Source of the DNA: Pseudomonas fluorescens
Lineage (GTDB): Bacteria; Pseudomonadota; Gammaproteobacteria; Pseudomonadales; Pseudomonadaceae
NCBI RefSeq assembly: GCF_000802965.1
Contig: NZ_JSAK01000013.1
Coordinates: 1-64,000, forward strand
Length of the DNA: 64,000 nucleotides
Direction: 5' to 3'
The translations under genes were made by a program, and so were the position numbers. The notes beneath the pieces were generated by a model. It did not search any database. It worked only from the letters and a program-made list of their open reading frames with translations, and was not told where the DNA came from. This document shows positions 10,650-18,921 of this stretch, piece after piece. Every line of letters starts with the position of its first letter. The first letter of the stretch is position 1.

Positions 10650-10655
10650 ATTATA
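10650..10655 (-). promoter_or_regulatory. Probable -10 box of the ppa promoter
   Basis: TATAAT on the minus strand, 63-68 nt before the ppa ATG, in the short gap after mtfA. The -35 region at normal spacing is poor (TGGCGT), so this is a partial promoter match. Confidence 0.45.
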
Positions 10656-10700
10656 GGCATATTCCTACGTCGACGCCACGTACCAGAAGTCGTGTAGACC

Positions 10701-11513
10701 TTAGTCGTGTGCCTGATAGACCGGGTTCTCGGCGAGAAGTTGCCGCAGCCTTACGAGCGGGTCCTGGCGATAAAACAGCTTCAGTTGCTCGTAGACCTGT
10801 GGATAAGCCTCATGCAGCAAGTCCGGGGCGCTGAAGAAGTATTCGCTGGTCACGGCGAAGAACTCCGCTGGGTTTTCGGCGGCATAGGGATCGATAGCCG
10901 TCTCTGCATCCGGGTTGCGATCCAGTTGCCGGTCGAGATCGTCGTAGGCTTCTTGCATGACTTTGGCCCAGTCGCTGACCCGCATGTCGGCATGCAGCGG
11001 CGGCAGGCCGTTGGCATCGCCGTTGAGCATGTCGAGTTTGTGCGCCAGTTCATGGATGACAAGGTTGTAGCCTTCCCAGCCGCCGCTGGCCATCACACCC
11101 GGCCAGGCCAGGATGATCGGGCCTTGTTGCCAGGCTTCACCGCTGTGCTCGCCGTCCCATTCATGCTCGACGCCGCTGGCGTCACGGTGACGCTGGGGGC
11201 TCAGGAAGTCGTCGGGGTAAAGGATGATTTCGTGAAAACCCTGATACCAGTTGAGATTACCGAGGTGTAGCAGCGGCAATTGCGCCTGGGCTGCCAGCAG
11301 CAGGCGTTGTTCCTGATGCAGCTCGACGCCGGGCAGGGCGGTCAGGTGTTTGTCTTGCAGGAACAGCACGCAGGCTTCGCGCAACCATTGGTCTTCGGCG
11401 GCCGTGATGCCATCAAGGAAGCTCAGGTGCTGGCGCACCCGCTGCCACATGTCGTCGGCAATCGGGTGCCTGGTCAGGGTGCGCTGGCGGCGCCAGGCGC
11501 TCAGGGACCACAT
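10701..11513 (-). CDS. mtfA: M90-family zinc peptidase MtfA
   Basis: 270 residues. The zinc site HELAH (about residues 154-158) and the downstream Glu in ENPAEFFAVTSEYFF match MtfA, which in E. coli binds the repressor Mlc and has aminopeptidase activity. No signal peptide is present, so it is cytosolic. I chose the ATG at 11513. A TTG two codons earlier, abutting the dedA stop, is also possible. It lies directly downstream of dedA on the same strand and is probably cotranscribed. The target in Pseudomonas is not evident. Confidence 0.85.
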   Translation of the reverse strand: MWSLSAWRRQRTLTRHPIADDMWQRVRQHLSFLDGITAAEDQWLREACVLFLQDKHLTALPGVELHQEQRLLLAAQAQLPLLHLGNLNWYQGFHEIILYPDDFLSPQRHRDASGVEHEWDGEHSGEAWQQGPIILAWPGVMASGGWEGYNLVIHELAHKLDMLNGDANGLPPLHADMRVSDWAKVMQEAYDDLDRQLDRNPDAETAIDPYAAENPAEFFAVTSEYFFSAPDLLHEAYPQVYEQLKLFYRQDPLVRLRQLLAENPVYQAHD

Positions 11514-11519
11514 CGCCAA

Positions 11520-12176
11520 TCAGCGGGATTCAGCTTTGGAATTCGAGCCACCGAAGCGGCTGCGGACCACACCGATGATCATCGGTACCAACGACAGCAG
11601 AATGATGCCGACGACCAGCAGCGACAGGTTGGACTTGATGAACGGTACGTTGCCGAAGAAGTAGCCGAGGGTAACCAGGCCGCCGACCCACAGGATGGTG
11701 CCGAGGATGCTGAAGGCGAAGAAACGCGGGTAAGGCATTTTCGCTACACCGGCGACGAACGGTGCAAACGTACGAATGATGGGCAGGAAACGCGCGAGGG
11801 TTACGGTTTTGCCGCCGTGCTTGTCATAGAAATCGTGGGTTTGTTGCAGGTAATCGCGGCGGAAGATCTTCGAATTGGGGTTACTGAACAGGCGTTCCCC
11901 GGCCGTTCGTCCGATGATGTAGTTGGTGCTGTCGCCGAGAATCGCCGCCAGCATCAGCAGGCCGCCGAGTAGAACAGGGTCCATGCCACCGCCGGCTGCT
12001 ACGGCACCGGCGATAAACAGCAGCGAGTCACCCGGCAGGAACGGCATGACCACCAGACCGGTTTCGCAAAAAATCACCAGAAACAGAATGGCGTAGATCC
12101 ATGGCCCGTAGTTGGTGACCAGCAAATCGAGGTAAACATCGAGATGCAGGATAAGGTCGAGTGGGTTGAAATCCAT
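11520..12176 (-). CDS. DedA-family inner-membrane protein
   Basis: 218 residues with several hydrophobic segments and the DedA/SNARE-associated signature: FLPGDSLLFIAGAVAAGGGM, then GRTAGERLF and the ARFLPIIRTFAPFVAGVAKM loop. DedA proteins are implicated in lipid-carrier or phospholipid flipping and proton-motive-force maintenance. It overlaps or abuts mtfA. A second DedA domain, fused to a PAP2 phosphatase, is encoded at 28587. Confidence 0.9.
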   Translation of the reverse strand: MDFNPLDLILHLDVYLDLLVTNYGPWIYAILFLVIFCETGLVVMPFLPGDSLLFIAGAVAAGGGMDPVLLGGLLMLAAILGDSTNYIIGRTAGERLFSNPNSKIFRRDYLQQTHDFYDKHGGKTVTLARFLPIIRTFAPFVAGVAKMPYPRFFAFSILGTILWVGGLVTLGYFFGNVPFIKSNLSLLVVGIILLSLVPMIIGVVRSRFGGSNSKAESR

Positions 12177-12358
12177 GGAGGAGCACCTGTGATGACGGCC
12201 CGACTCGGCAGGCCTGTGCGGATGACTTCGCGTAAGGCTACAGACGGGTGTAGTTTTTCTTACAAGCCAGGAAGGTCGGCATTATACGGGTAGGCTAGTG
12301 AAAAGCGCGTCGAGTTTGTAGCGGGGGATGTCACTCGGACGGTGGGCGCAGTCTGATT

Positions 12359-12450
12359 TGTAGGAGCAAGCTTGCTCGCGATAGCCGTTTTGCATCCGAT
12401 AAATGTGTCGAGTGACACATCGCAATCGCGAGCAAGCTTGCTCCTACAGG
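12359..12450. repeat. Paired REP element (GAGCAAGCTTGCTCGCGA type)
   Basis: TGTAGGAGCAAGCTTGCTCG at the left end returns as its reverse complement at the right end around a roughly 45-nt spacer. It occupies the gap between dedA and the acetyltransferase. The rest of 12177-12461 shows no gene. Confidence 0.85.
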
Positions 12451-12461
12451 TTTGATGTTGA

Positions 12462-12923
12462 TCAGAGTTCGTCGCTGATCGGCAGCACGTAGTTTTTGAA
12501 CTCGGTGTCTTCCTTGAACCCGATGGATTCGTAGGTTTTCTGTGCGACTTCATTATTGCTGCTGGTGGAAACGCGCATGCGCACGGCATTGGTTTCCTTG
12601 GCCATTTTCTTCGCGGTGCGGATCAGGTTGTCGGCTACCAATTGGCGGCGGGCGTCTTCGGCGACGTAGATGTCGTTGAGGATCCACACGCGTTTGAGCG
12701 AGAGCGACGAAAAACTCGGGTACAACTGACAGAAACCCATCAGTTTGTTGTTGTCGTCATCGGACAGTGCCAGGTAGATCACCGATTCCTTGCGACGCAG
12801 GCGTTTCTCGAGGAACGCCCGGGACGAGTCCGGGTACGGCAGGGAGCCATAAAACTCGCGGTATTTGACGAACAACGGGGTCAGCAGGTCCAGGTGTTCG
12901 AGGGTCGCTTGAATAATCCGCAT
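12462..12923 (-). CDS. GNAT-family N-acetyltransferase
   Basis: 153 residues with the GNAT fold order: N-terminal strand-helix (MRIIQATLEHLDLLTPLF), central strands LMGFCQLYPSF and WILNDIYVAEDARR, and C-terminal VAQKTYESIGFKED. The acetyl-CoA loop reads ARRQLVADNL and lacks the usual Gly of the R-x-x-G-x-G/A motif. The substrate is unknown. PAO1 has an acetyltransferase at the same position between the dedA region and eutC. Confidence 0.8.
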   Translation of the reverse strand: MRIIQATLEHLDLLTPLFVKYREFYGSLPYPDSSRAFLEKRLRRKESVIYLALSDDDNNKLMGFCQLYPSFSSLSLKRVWILNDIYVAEDARRQLVADNLIRTAKKMAKETNAVRMRVSTSSNNEVAQKTYESIGFKEDTEFKNYVLPISDEL

Positions 12924-13038
12924 GGTAGGTCTCGTCTCAAGTGGCTGTCTTCACGTGCTCTGACGGCAAAAGGTACTCACTGGCAGCCGTGCGTCGATCC
13001 TGCCTGAAAATGGAACGAAAGTGCAATGCGGAAGCGGT

Positions 13039-13875
13039 TCACGCATCCGGCGGACTGAGTAGGAAATTACCTTTCATGTCTGCACCTGCGTCTGACTCCA
13101 ATGTCTGAACTTGCGCTTCGTCTTTCAAATTGACCCCGGACAGCTGACGCCGACAGGCTTCGCGCATCAAATACAGCAAACGGTGTGCCGCCATGCCATA
13201 ACTCAGGCCTTCGAGGCGCACGTTGGAGATGCAGTTGCGGTAAGCATCCGTCAGGCCGACCTTGGGGTTGTAGGTGAAATATAAACCCAGACTGTCCGGC
13301 GAACTGAGGCCCGGCCGTTCCCCGATCAGAATCACCGTCATTTTTGCCCCCAGCAATTCGCCCACTTCGTCGGCGACCGCAACGCGGCCCTGTTCGACCA
13401 ATATTATCGGGGCTACCGACCAGTTTTCAGCGCCAACTTGCTCCTCCAGGCGCGCCAGAAATGGCAGGGTATGCCGATGAACGGCCAACGCTGACAAGCC
13501 ATCGGCGACCACGATGGCCAGATCGACCCCGCCAGGGTTGGCTGAGGCGTAGTCGCGCAAAGCTTGAGCCGATCCAGCGCTCAACTTTCGCCCCAGATCG
13601 GGGCGTTGCAGATAGCTGTTACGGTCTATTGCCGCGCTGTGCAGCAAAATACTTTCACGCCCGCGTTCGGCCAGTTGCGCGCTGAGTGCCACATGATCAA
13701 ACGGCAAGTGCACAGCATCCCGCGCCTGGGCATGGGCGTACTGGAAATCCAGCTGGGCGCGGGTAGGCATGCTGGTGCCGGTGCGTCCCAGAGCAATCCG
13801 CGCCGGTGTCAGGCGTCGCAGTTCAAGCCAAGGGTTGTGCGGATCGAAAGGGGGCTTATCCATGTCAACACTCAT
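13039..13875 (-). CDS. eutC: Ethanolamine ammonia-lyase small subunit
   Basis: 278 residues. With EutB it forms the adenosylcobalamin-dependent enzyme that splits ethanolamine into acetaldehyde and ammonia. Typical segments are visible: [51 protein letters not shown]. The ATG at 13875 overlaps the eutB stop as ATGA, so translation is coupled. A longer in-frame start upstream would lie inside eutB and is rejected. No microcompartment shell genes or EutA reactivase are in the window. Confidence 0.95.
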   Translation of the reverse strand: MSVDMDKPPFDPHNPWLELRRLTPARIALGRTGTSMPTRAQLDFQYAHAQARDAVHLPFDHVALSAQLAERGRESILLHSAAIDRNSYLQRPDLGRKLSAGSAQALRDYASANPGGVDLAIVVADGLSALAVHRHTLPFLARLEEQVGAENWSVAPIILVEQGRVAVADEVGELLGAKMTVILIGERPGLSSPDSLGLYFTYNPKVGLTDAYRNCISNVRLEGLSYGMAAHRLLYLMREACRRQLSGVNLKDEAQVQTLESDAGADMKGNFLLSPPDA

Positions 13876-15266
13876 CCCAGTTGCGCCAAGGCTTGGCGGA
13901 AGGCTGACGGCAGGTTGTTGCCGAACAGAACCTTGCCGTCCGCCTGAGTGAATATGCCCATTTTTGCCAGCCACTGTTCGAACTCCGGTGCGGGCTTCAA
14001 TCCCAGGGTCTGCCGGGCGTAGAGCGCATCGTGGAACGAGGTGGTCTGGTAGTTGAGCATGATGTCGTCGGAGCCGGGGATGCCCATGATGAAGTTGATC
14101 CCGGCCACGCCCAGCAAGGTCAACAGAGTGTCCATGTCGTCCTGGTCGGCTTCGGCATGGTTGGTGTAACAGATGTCGCAGCCCATGGGCACGCCCAGCA
14201 ACTTGCCGCAGAAGTGGTCTTCGAGGCCGGCGCGGATGATCTGTTTGCCGTTGTAGAGATATTCCGGGCCGATAAATCCTACGACGGTGTTCACCAGGAA
14301 CGGGTTGAAATGGCGCGCCACGGCGTAGGCCCGGGTTTCGCAGGTCTGTTGGTCTACGCCGTGGTGGGCGTTGGCTGACAGGGCGCTGCCCTGGCCGGTT
14401 TCGAAATACATCAGGTTGCGCCCGAGGGTGCCGCGATTGAGGCTCAAACCGGCGTCGTAACCTTCTTTCAGCACGTTCAGATTGATACCGAAACTGGCGT
14501 TGGCCGCCTCGGTACCGGCGATCGACTGGAACACCAGATCCAGCGGAACGCCGCGATTCACCGCTTCAATCGACGTGGTGACATGGGTCAGCACGCAGGC
14601 CTGTGTCGGAATTTCGTAGCGCTGAATAATCGCATCGAGCATTTCCAGCATCGCGCAGATCGAAGCGATGCTGTCAGTGGCCGGGTTGATTCCGATCATG
14701 GCATCGCCATTGCCGTGTAGCAGGCCGTCGAGAATGCTCGCGGCGATACCGGCTGGTTCGTCGGTAGGGTGATTGGGTTGCAGACGCGTGGACAGGCGAC
14801 CGCGCAGGCCCAGGGTGCCGCGAAATTGGGTGACCACACGGATTTTCTGCGCCACCAGCACCAGGTCCTGCACGCGCATGATCTTCGATACGGCGGCGAC
14901 CATTTCCGGGGTCAGGCCTGGGGCGAGGGCGCGCAGGACCTGTTCATCGGCGGCGTCGCTGAGCAGCCAGTCACGAAAGCCGCCGACGGTGAGGTGGCTG
15001 ACCACGGCGAAAGCGTGATGGTCGTGGGTATCGATGATCAGCCGGGTAACTTCGTCGGCTTCGTACGGAATCAACACTTCTTCAAGGAAGTGGCTCAGTG
15101 GAATGTCGGCCAACGCCATCTGCGCGGCTACGCGCTCGCCATCATTGAGGGCGGCGACACCGGCCAGAAAGTCCCCGGAACGCGCCGGGCTGGCCTTGGC
15201 CATGACTTCCTTGAGGCTCTCGAAACGGTAGGTCTGAGCGCCGATGGAATGGGCAAATACGGCCAT
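13872..15266 (-). CDS. eutB: Ethanolamine ammonia-lyase large subunit
   Basis: 464 residues, the catalytic TIM-barrel subunit that binds ethanolamine and adenosylcobalamin. Recognisable segments include [40 protein letters not shown] and [20 protein letters not shown] chose the ATG at 15266 ([15 protein letters not shown]), preceded by AGAAGGAAA. A start ten codons earlier is possible. It is cotranscribed with eutC and probably with the upstream permease, from which a REP repeat separates it. Confidence 0.96.
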   Translation of the reverse strand: MAVFAHSIGAQTYRFESLKEVMAKASPARSGDFLAGVAALNDGERVAAQMALADIPLSHFLEEVLIPYEADEVTRLIIDTHDHHAFAVVSHLTVGGFRDWLLSDAADEQVLRALAPGLTPEMVAAVSKIMRVQDLVLVAQKIRVVTQFRGTLGLRGRLSTRLQPNHPTDEPAGIAASILDGLLHGNGDAMIGINPATDSIASICAMLEMLDAIIQRYEIPTQACVLTHVTTSIEAVNRGVPLDLVFQSIAGTEAANASFGINLNVLKEGYDAGLSLNRGTLGRNLMYFETGQGSALSANAHHGVDQQTCETRAYAVARHFNPFLVNTVVGFIGPEYLYNGKQIIRAGLEDHFCGKLLGVPMGCDICYTNHAEADQDDMDTLLTLLGVAGINFIMGIPGSDDIMLNYQTTSFHDALYARQTLGLKPAPEFEQWLAKMGIFTQADGKVLFGNNLPSAFRQALAQLG

Positions 15267-15304
15267 GGGATGGGTTTCCTTCTGATTCTGTTTCACCGCT
15301 AATC

Positions 15305-15395
15305 CCTGTAGGAGCTGTCGAGTGCAACGAGGCTGCGATCTTTGAAGGCAAGATCAAAAGATCGCAGCCTCGTTGCGCTCGACAGCTCCTACAGG
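15305..15395. repeat. Paired REP element inside the permease-eutB gap
   Basis: Facing arms TGTAGGAGCTGTCGAGTGCA and its complement flank gatctttgaaggcaagatc. It lies between two genes that run the same way, so it may shape mRNA stability between the permease and eutBC. Confidence 0.85.
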
Positions 15396-15448
15396 TGGTG
15401 TGCACTTCAATGTAGCGGCACCGGGCAACAGGCCCGGCGCCGGTGCAA

Positions 15449-16819
15449 CTAGATACCTTCGAGCATAGCGTCCGCCGGTGCTTCGGAGCGCTGCCGGGCG
15501 GTCAGTTGGAAATACAGGTAACCGACCACCATGAAACCGAGGAAAACCAGGCCGATCAAGGTATTGAACCAAGCCATCGCCACCAGACACACCACCGCCA
15601 GAAACAGCGCTATGCCCGGCACGATCGGGTAGCCAGGGGCACGGAACGTGCGCTCCAGGTTCGGCTCGGTTTTACGCAGCCTGAACAGGCTCAGCATACT
15701 GATGATGTACATCACGATGGCGCCGAAAACCGACATGGTGATCATTGCCGCCGTCAGGCTCATGCCTTGCAGGTTGACCAGTCCGTCGCTGTATATGGCC
15801 GCGATACCGATCACGCCGCCGGCGAGGATCGCCCGGTGCGGTGTCTGGAAGCGCGACAGTTTAGCCAGGCCACGAGGCAGATATCCGGCGCGAGCCAGCG
15901 CAAAGAACTGCCGCGAGTAGCCGAGGATGATCCCGTGGAAACTCGCCACCAGCCCGAAAAGGCCGATCCACACCAGCATGTGCATCCACGTTGAATTGTT
16001 GCCAACCACCGCTTTCATGGCCTGGGGCAGCGGATCATTGATGTTCGACAGCTGACGCCAGTCGCCGACGCCACCGGCCATCACCATCACGCCGATGGCC
16101 AGGAACACCAAGGTCAAAATGCCACTGACATAGGCCCTGGGAATCGTGCGTTTCGGGTCCTTGGCTTCTTCGGCGGCCATGGCCGCGCCTTCGATGGCAA
16201 GAAAAAACCAGATAGCGAAGGGAATGGCCGCGAAAATGCCGGGAATCGAAGCCATCGTGAACTCATTTGAGCCGGCCCAGCCGTTGAGCACGAAGTTACT
16301 GAAGCTGAAGCCCGGAGCGACCACGCCCATGAATACCAGCAATTCGGCGACCGCCAGCACGGTGACCACCAATTCGAAGGTGGCCGCGATGCTGACGCCG
16401 AGTATGTTCAGGCCCATGAAGACGAAATAGGCGCCAACGGCGGCGATCTTCGGGTCCAGTTCCGGATATTGAACGTTGAGATAGGCGCCGATCGCCATGG
16501 CGATTGCCGGGGGCGCGAAAACGAATTCGATCAGCGTGGCGATGCCGGCGATCAATCCGCCTTTCTCACCAAAGGCGCGGCGGCTGTAGGCAAAGGGTCC
16601 GCCAGCGTGGGGAATTGCAGTAGTCAATTCGGTAAAGCTGAAGATGAAGCAGGTGTACATCGTCGCCACCATCAACGCGGTGACGAGAAAACCCAGTGTG
16701 CCTGCGGTGCCCCAGCCGTAACTCCAGCCAAAGTATTCGCCGGAAATCACCAGGCCGACGGCAATGCCCCATAAATGCAGGGTGCCGAGTGTGGGTTTGA
16801 GCTGTGTGGAAGAAGTCAT
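15449..16819 (-). CDS. eat: Ethanolamine permease (APC superfamily)
   Basis: 456 residues with about 12 hydrophobic segments. The start LHLWGIAVGLVISGEYFGWS and the segment IPHAGGPFAYSRRAFGEKGG are characteristic of APC-family ethanolamine permeases. It imports ethanolamine across the inner membrane. It stands between the aldehyde dehydrogenase and eutB, as in PAO1. A near-consensus sigma-54 promoter lies about 75 nt upstream, so it can be transcribed independently of exaC. Confidence 0.92.
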   Translation of the reverse strand: MTSSTQLKPTLGTLHLWGIAVGLVISGEYFGWSYGWGTAGTLGFLVTALMVATMYTCFIFSFTELTTAIPHAGGPFAYSRRAFGEKGGLIAGIATLIEFVFAPPAIAMAIGAYLNVQYPELDPKIAAVGAYFVFMGLNILGVSIAATFELVVTVLAVAELLVFMGVVAPGFSFSNFVLNGWAGSNEFTMASIPGIFAAIPFAIWFFLAIEGAAMAAEEAKDPKRTIPRAYVSGILTLVFLAIGVMVMAGGVGDWRQLSNINDPLPQAMKAVVGNNSTWMHMLVWIGLFGLVASFHGIILGYSRQFFALARAGYLPRGLAKLSRFQTPHRAILAGGVIGIAAIYSDGLVNLQGMSLTAAMITMSVFGAIVMYIISMLSLFRLRKTEPNLERTFRAPGYPIVPGIALFLAVVCLVAMAWFNTLIGLVFLGFMVVGYLYFQLTARQRSEAPADAMLEGI

Positions 16820-16891
16820 AAGTCCTCGCTGTCTTTTTTATTTTTTGATCTGTTGGACTTTCGGGAGCTGCATTTGCGTGTAGAGCGGGCA

Positions 16892-16907
16892 CGCAAGGCC
16901 CGTGCCA
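16892..16907 (-). promoter_or_regulatory. Sigma-54 promoter of the ethanolamine permease-eutBC genes
   Basis: The minus strand reads TGGCACG-GGCC-TTGCG, which matches the consensus TGGCACG-N4-TTGCW at all but the last base, with correct GG-N10-GC spacing. The start point would fall near 16880, giving a leader of about 60 nt before the permease ATG at 16819. A weak TGTGTC-N6-GG half site lies upstream at about 16929. The activator is presumably the divergent sigma-54 regulator at 18922. Confidence 0.75.
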
Positions 16908-16944
16908 GAGCGGCCAGGCCAGGAGTGTTGTGTCATTTAGGGCG

Positions 16945-17010
16945 TTATCGCCAGCAAGCCGGCTCCTACAGGTTTACGCGGTCTGTAGTAGCCGGCTTGC
17001 TGGCGATAGC
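16945..17010. repeat. REP-like palindrome between aldehyde dehydrogenase and permease
   Basis: TATCGCCAGCAAGCCGGCT and its complement AGCCGGCTTGCTGGCGATA face each other around a short spacer containing ctacagg/ctgtagta ends. It lies just downstream of the dehydrogenase stop and upstream of the sigma-54 promoter. Confidence 0.8.
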
Positions 17011-17020
17011 AATTACGCGC

Positions 17021-18541
17021 TTAGAAGAAACCCAACGGATTGATGTCGTAGCTCACCAGGAGGTTTTTGGTCTGCTGATAGTGGTCGAGCATCATTTTGT
17101 GGGTTTCACGGCCGACGCCGGATTTTTTGTAGCCACCGAACGCGGCGTGCGCTGGGTACAGGTGGTAGCAGTTGGTCCACACACGACCGGCCTTGATGGC
17201 GCGGCCCATGCGATAGGCGCGGTTGATGTCGCGGGTCCAGAGGCCGGCGCCGAGGCCGAACTCGGTGTCGTTGGCGATGGCCAGGGCTTCGGCTTCGTCC
17301 TTGAAGGTGGTGATGCTCACCACCGGGCCGAAGATTTCTTCCTGGAACACGCGCATTTTGTTGGTGCCCTTGAGCAGCGTCGGCTGGATGTAATAGCCGC
17401 TGGCCAGGTTGCCCTCGAGTTTTTCCACTTTGCCGCCGGTCAGCAGCTCGGCGCCTTCGCCCTTGGCGATTTCCAGGTAGGAAAGGATTTTATCGAATTG
17501 CTGCTCGGACGCCTGGGCGCCGACCATGGTGTCGGTGTCCAGCGGGTCGCCACGTTTGATTTGCAGGACTTTCTTCATCACGACGGCCATGAACTCGTCG
17601 TAGATCGACTCTTGCACCAGTGCGCGGGAAGGGCAGGTGCAGACTTCGCCCTGGTTGAAGAACGCCAGCACCAGGCCTTCGGCGGCTTTTTCGATGAAGG
17701 ATGGTTCGGCCTTCATGATGTCTTCGAAGAAGATGTTCGGCGACTTGCCACCCAGCTCCACGGTGGACGGAATGATGTTTTCGGCCGCGCATTTCATGAT
17801 GTGCGAACCGACCGGGGTCGAGCCGGTGAAGGCGATCTTGGCAATGCGTTTGCTGGTCGCCAGGGCTTCGCCGGCTTCTTTGCCGAAACCTTGCACGATG
17901 TTCAGCACGCCCGGCGGCAGCAGGTCGCCGATCAGTTCGACCAGCACGGTGATGCCTAGCGGGGTTTGCTCGGCAGGCTTGAGCACCACGCAGTTGCCGG
18001 CAGCCAGGGCCGGGGCGAGTTTCCAGGCGGCCATCAGGATCGGGAAGTTCCACGGGATGATCTGCCCGACCACGCCCAGCGGTTCATGGATGTGATAGGC
18101 CACGGTGTTGCCGTCGATCTCGGCGGCGCTGCCTTCCTGCGCACGGATGCAACCGGCGAAGTAGCGGAAGTGGTCGGCGGCCAGCGGGATGTCGGCGTTG
18201 AGGGTTTCACGTACGGCTTTGCCGTTGTCCCAGGATTCGGTGATGGCCAGCAGTTCCAGGTTCTGTTCGATGCGGTCGGCGATTTTCAGCAGCACCAGCG
18301 AACGCGCCTGGGCGGACGTAGCGCCCCAGGCATCGGCCGCCGCGTGGGCAGCGTCCAGGGCCTTGTCGATGTCTTCGGCCGTGGAACGGGGGAATTCGGC
18401 AATTGGTTGGCCATTCACTGGCGAGGTATTGGTGAAGTACTGACCTTTGACAGGCGCGACGAACTCGCCGCCGATGTAGTTACCGTATTTGGCTTTGAAC
18501 GAAACGATAGCGCCTTCAGTACCGGGGTGAGCGTAACGCAT
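17021..18541 (-). CDS. exaC: NAD-dependent aldehyde dehydrogenase (acetaldehyde oxidation, ExaC type)
   Basis: 506 residues. It oxidises the acetaldehyde released by EutBC to acetate. The catalytic segment [16 protein letters not shown] contains the nucleophile cysteine, the general-base Glu is in [14 protein letters not shown], and the NAD loop [12 protein letters not shown] is present. The ATG at 18541 follows AAGGAGA at good spacing; the 14-codon longer frame lacks this. It is the first gene of the catabolic operon, behind a sigma-54 promoter and divergent from its presumed activator. Its PAO1 counterpart is annotated as an aldehyde/hydrazone dehydrogenase. Confidence 0.93.
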   Translation of the reverse strand: MRYAHPGTEGAIVSFKAKYGNYIGGEFVAPVKGQYFTNTSPVNGQPIAEFPRSTAEDIDKALDAAHAAADAWGATSAQARSLVLLKIADRIEQNLELLAITESWDNGKAVRETLNADIPLAADHFRYFAGCIRAQEGSAAEIDGNTVAYHIHEPLGVVGQIIPWNFPILMAAWKLAPALAAGNCVVLKPAEQTPLGITVLVELIGDLLPPGVLNIVQGFGKEAGEALATSKRIAKIAFTGSTPVGSHIMKCAAENIIPSTVELGGKSPNIFFEDIMKAEPSFIEKAAEGLVLAFFNQGEVCTCPSRALVQESIYDEFMAVVMKKVLQIKRGDPLDTDTMVGAQASEQQFDKILSYLEIAKGEGAELLTGGKVEKLEGNLASGYYIQPTLLKGTNKMRVFQEEIFGPVVSITTFKDEAEALAIANDTEFGLGAGLWTRDINRAYRMGRAIKAGRVWTNCYHLYPAHAAFGGYKKSGVGRETHKMMLDHYQQTKNLLVSYDINPLGFF

Positions 18542-18604
18542 GATGTTTTCTCCTTGGCTTTTGTACTTATAAGAGAGGCGCATGTGCGCTTGCTATAAGC
18601 GTAG

Positions 18605-18620
18605 AGCAAAGGTTGGGCCA
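18605..18620 (-). promoter_or_regulatory. Sigma-54 promoter of exaC
   Basis: The minus strand reads TGGCCCAACCTTTGCT. The -24 GG and -12 GC are 10 nt apart and the TTGCT half is perfect. The start point would be near 18594, about 53 nt before the exaC ATG. Two activator-like repeats sit about 65-115 bp further upstream. Confidence 0.7.
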
Positions 18621-18683
18621 CTGCCTTGCAGGTCAGGCAAATCAAGGCTTTACACGGGTTTTGTCGGACCGATGGCCGACGTC

Positions 18684-18734
18684 TGTGACGGTTTCGGTAC
18701 AGCCCCTGTGACACTTTGTACCGTTTGTGGCACA
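18684..18734. promoter_or_regulatory. Pair of 18-bp upstream activator sites, TGTG(A/C)C-N6-GGTACA
   Basis: TGTGACGGTTTCGGTACA at 18684-18701 on the plus strand and TGTGCCACAAACGGTACA at 18717-18734 on the minus strand share TGTG(A/C)C-N6-GGTACA. Their centres are 33 bp apart, three helical turns. They lie upstream of the exaC sigma-54 promoter at a distance usual for enhancer-binding proteins. The cognate protein is presumably the divergent regulator. Confidence 0.6.
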
Positions 18735-18801
18735 GCCTGTGACCGGGCAGTCTTGCCAGCATTGCAATGCGCGCTAGGCTGGAGGATGCTCGGTCGCAAC
18801 C

Positions 18802-18882
18802 TCTGTAGAAGCTGCCGAAGGCTGCGATCTTTGTTTTTGATTTTTAAGATCAAAAGATCGCAGCCTTCGGCAGCTCCTACAG
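18802..18882. repeat. Paired REP element before the sigma-54 activator gene
   Basis: TGTAGAAGCTGCCGAAGGCT faces AGCCTTCGGCAGCTCCTACA around a T-rich spacer. It lies between the activator sites and the start of the regulator gene. Confidence 0.85.
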
Positions 18883-18921
18883 GGGGACGGGTGAACCTCT
18901 AGAGGGGGAGAATAATAAGAA

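Noticed and set aside
12260..12589. 109-codon minus-strand frame across the REP element
   Set aside because: It reads through the repeat and out of frame into the GNAT gene; composition is not protein-like.
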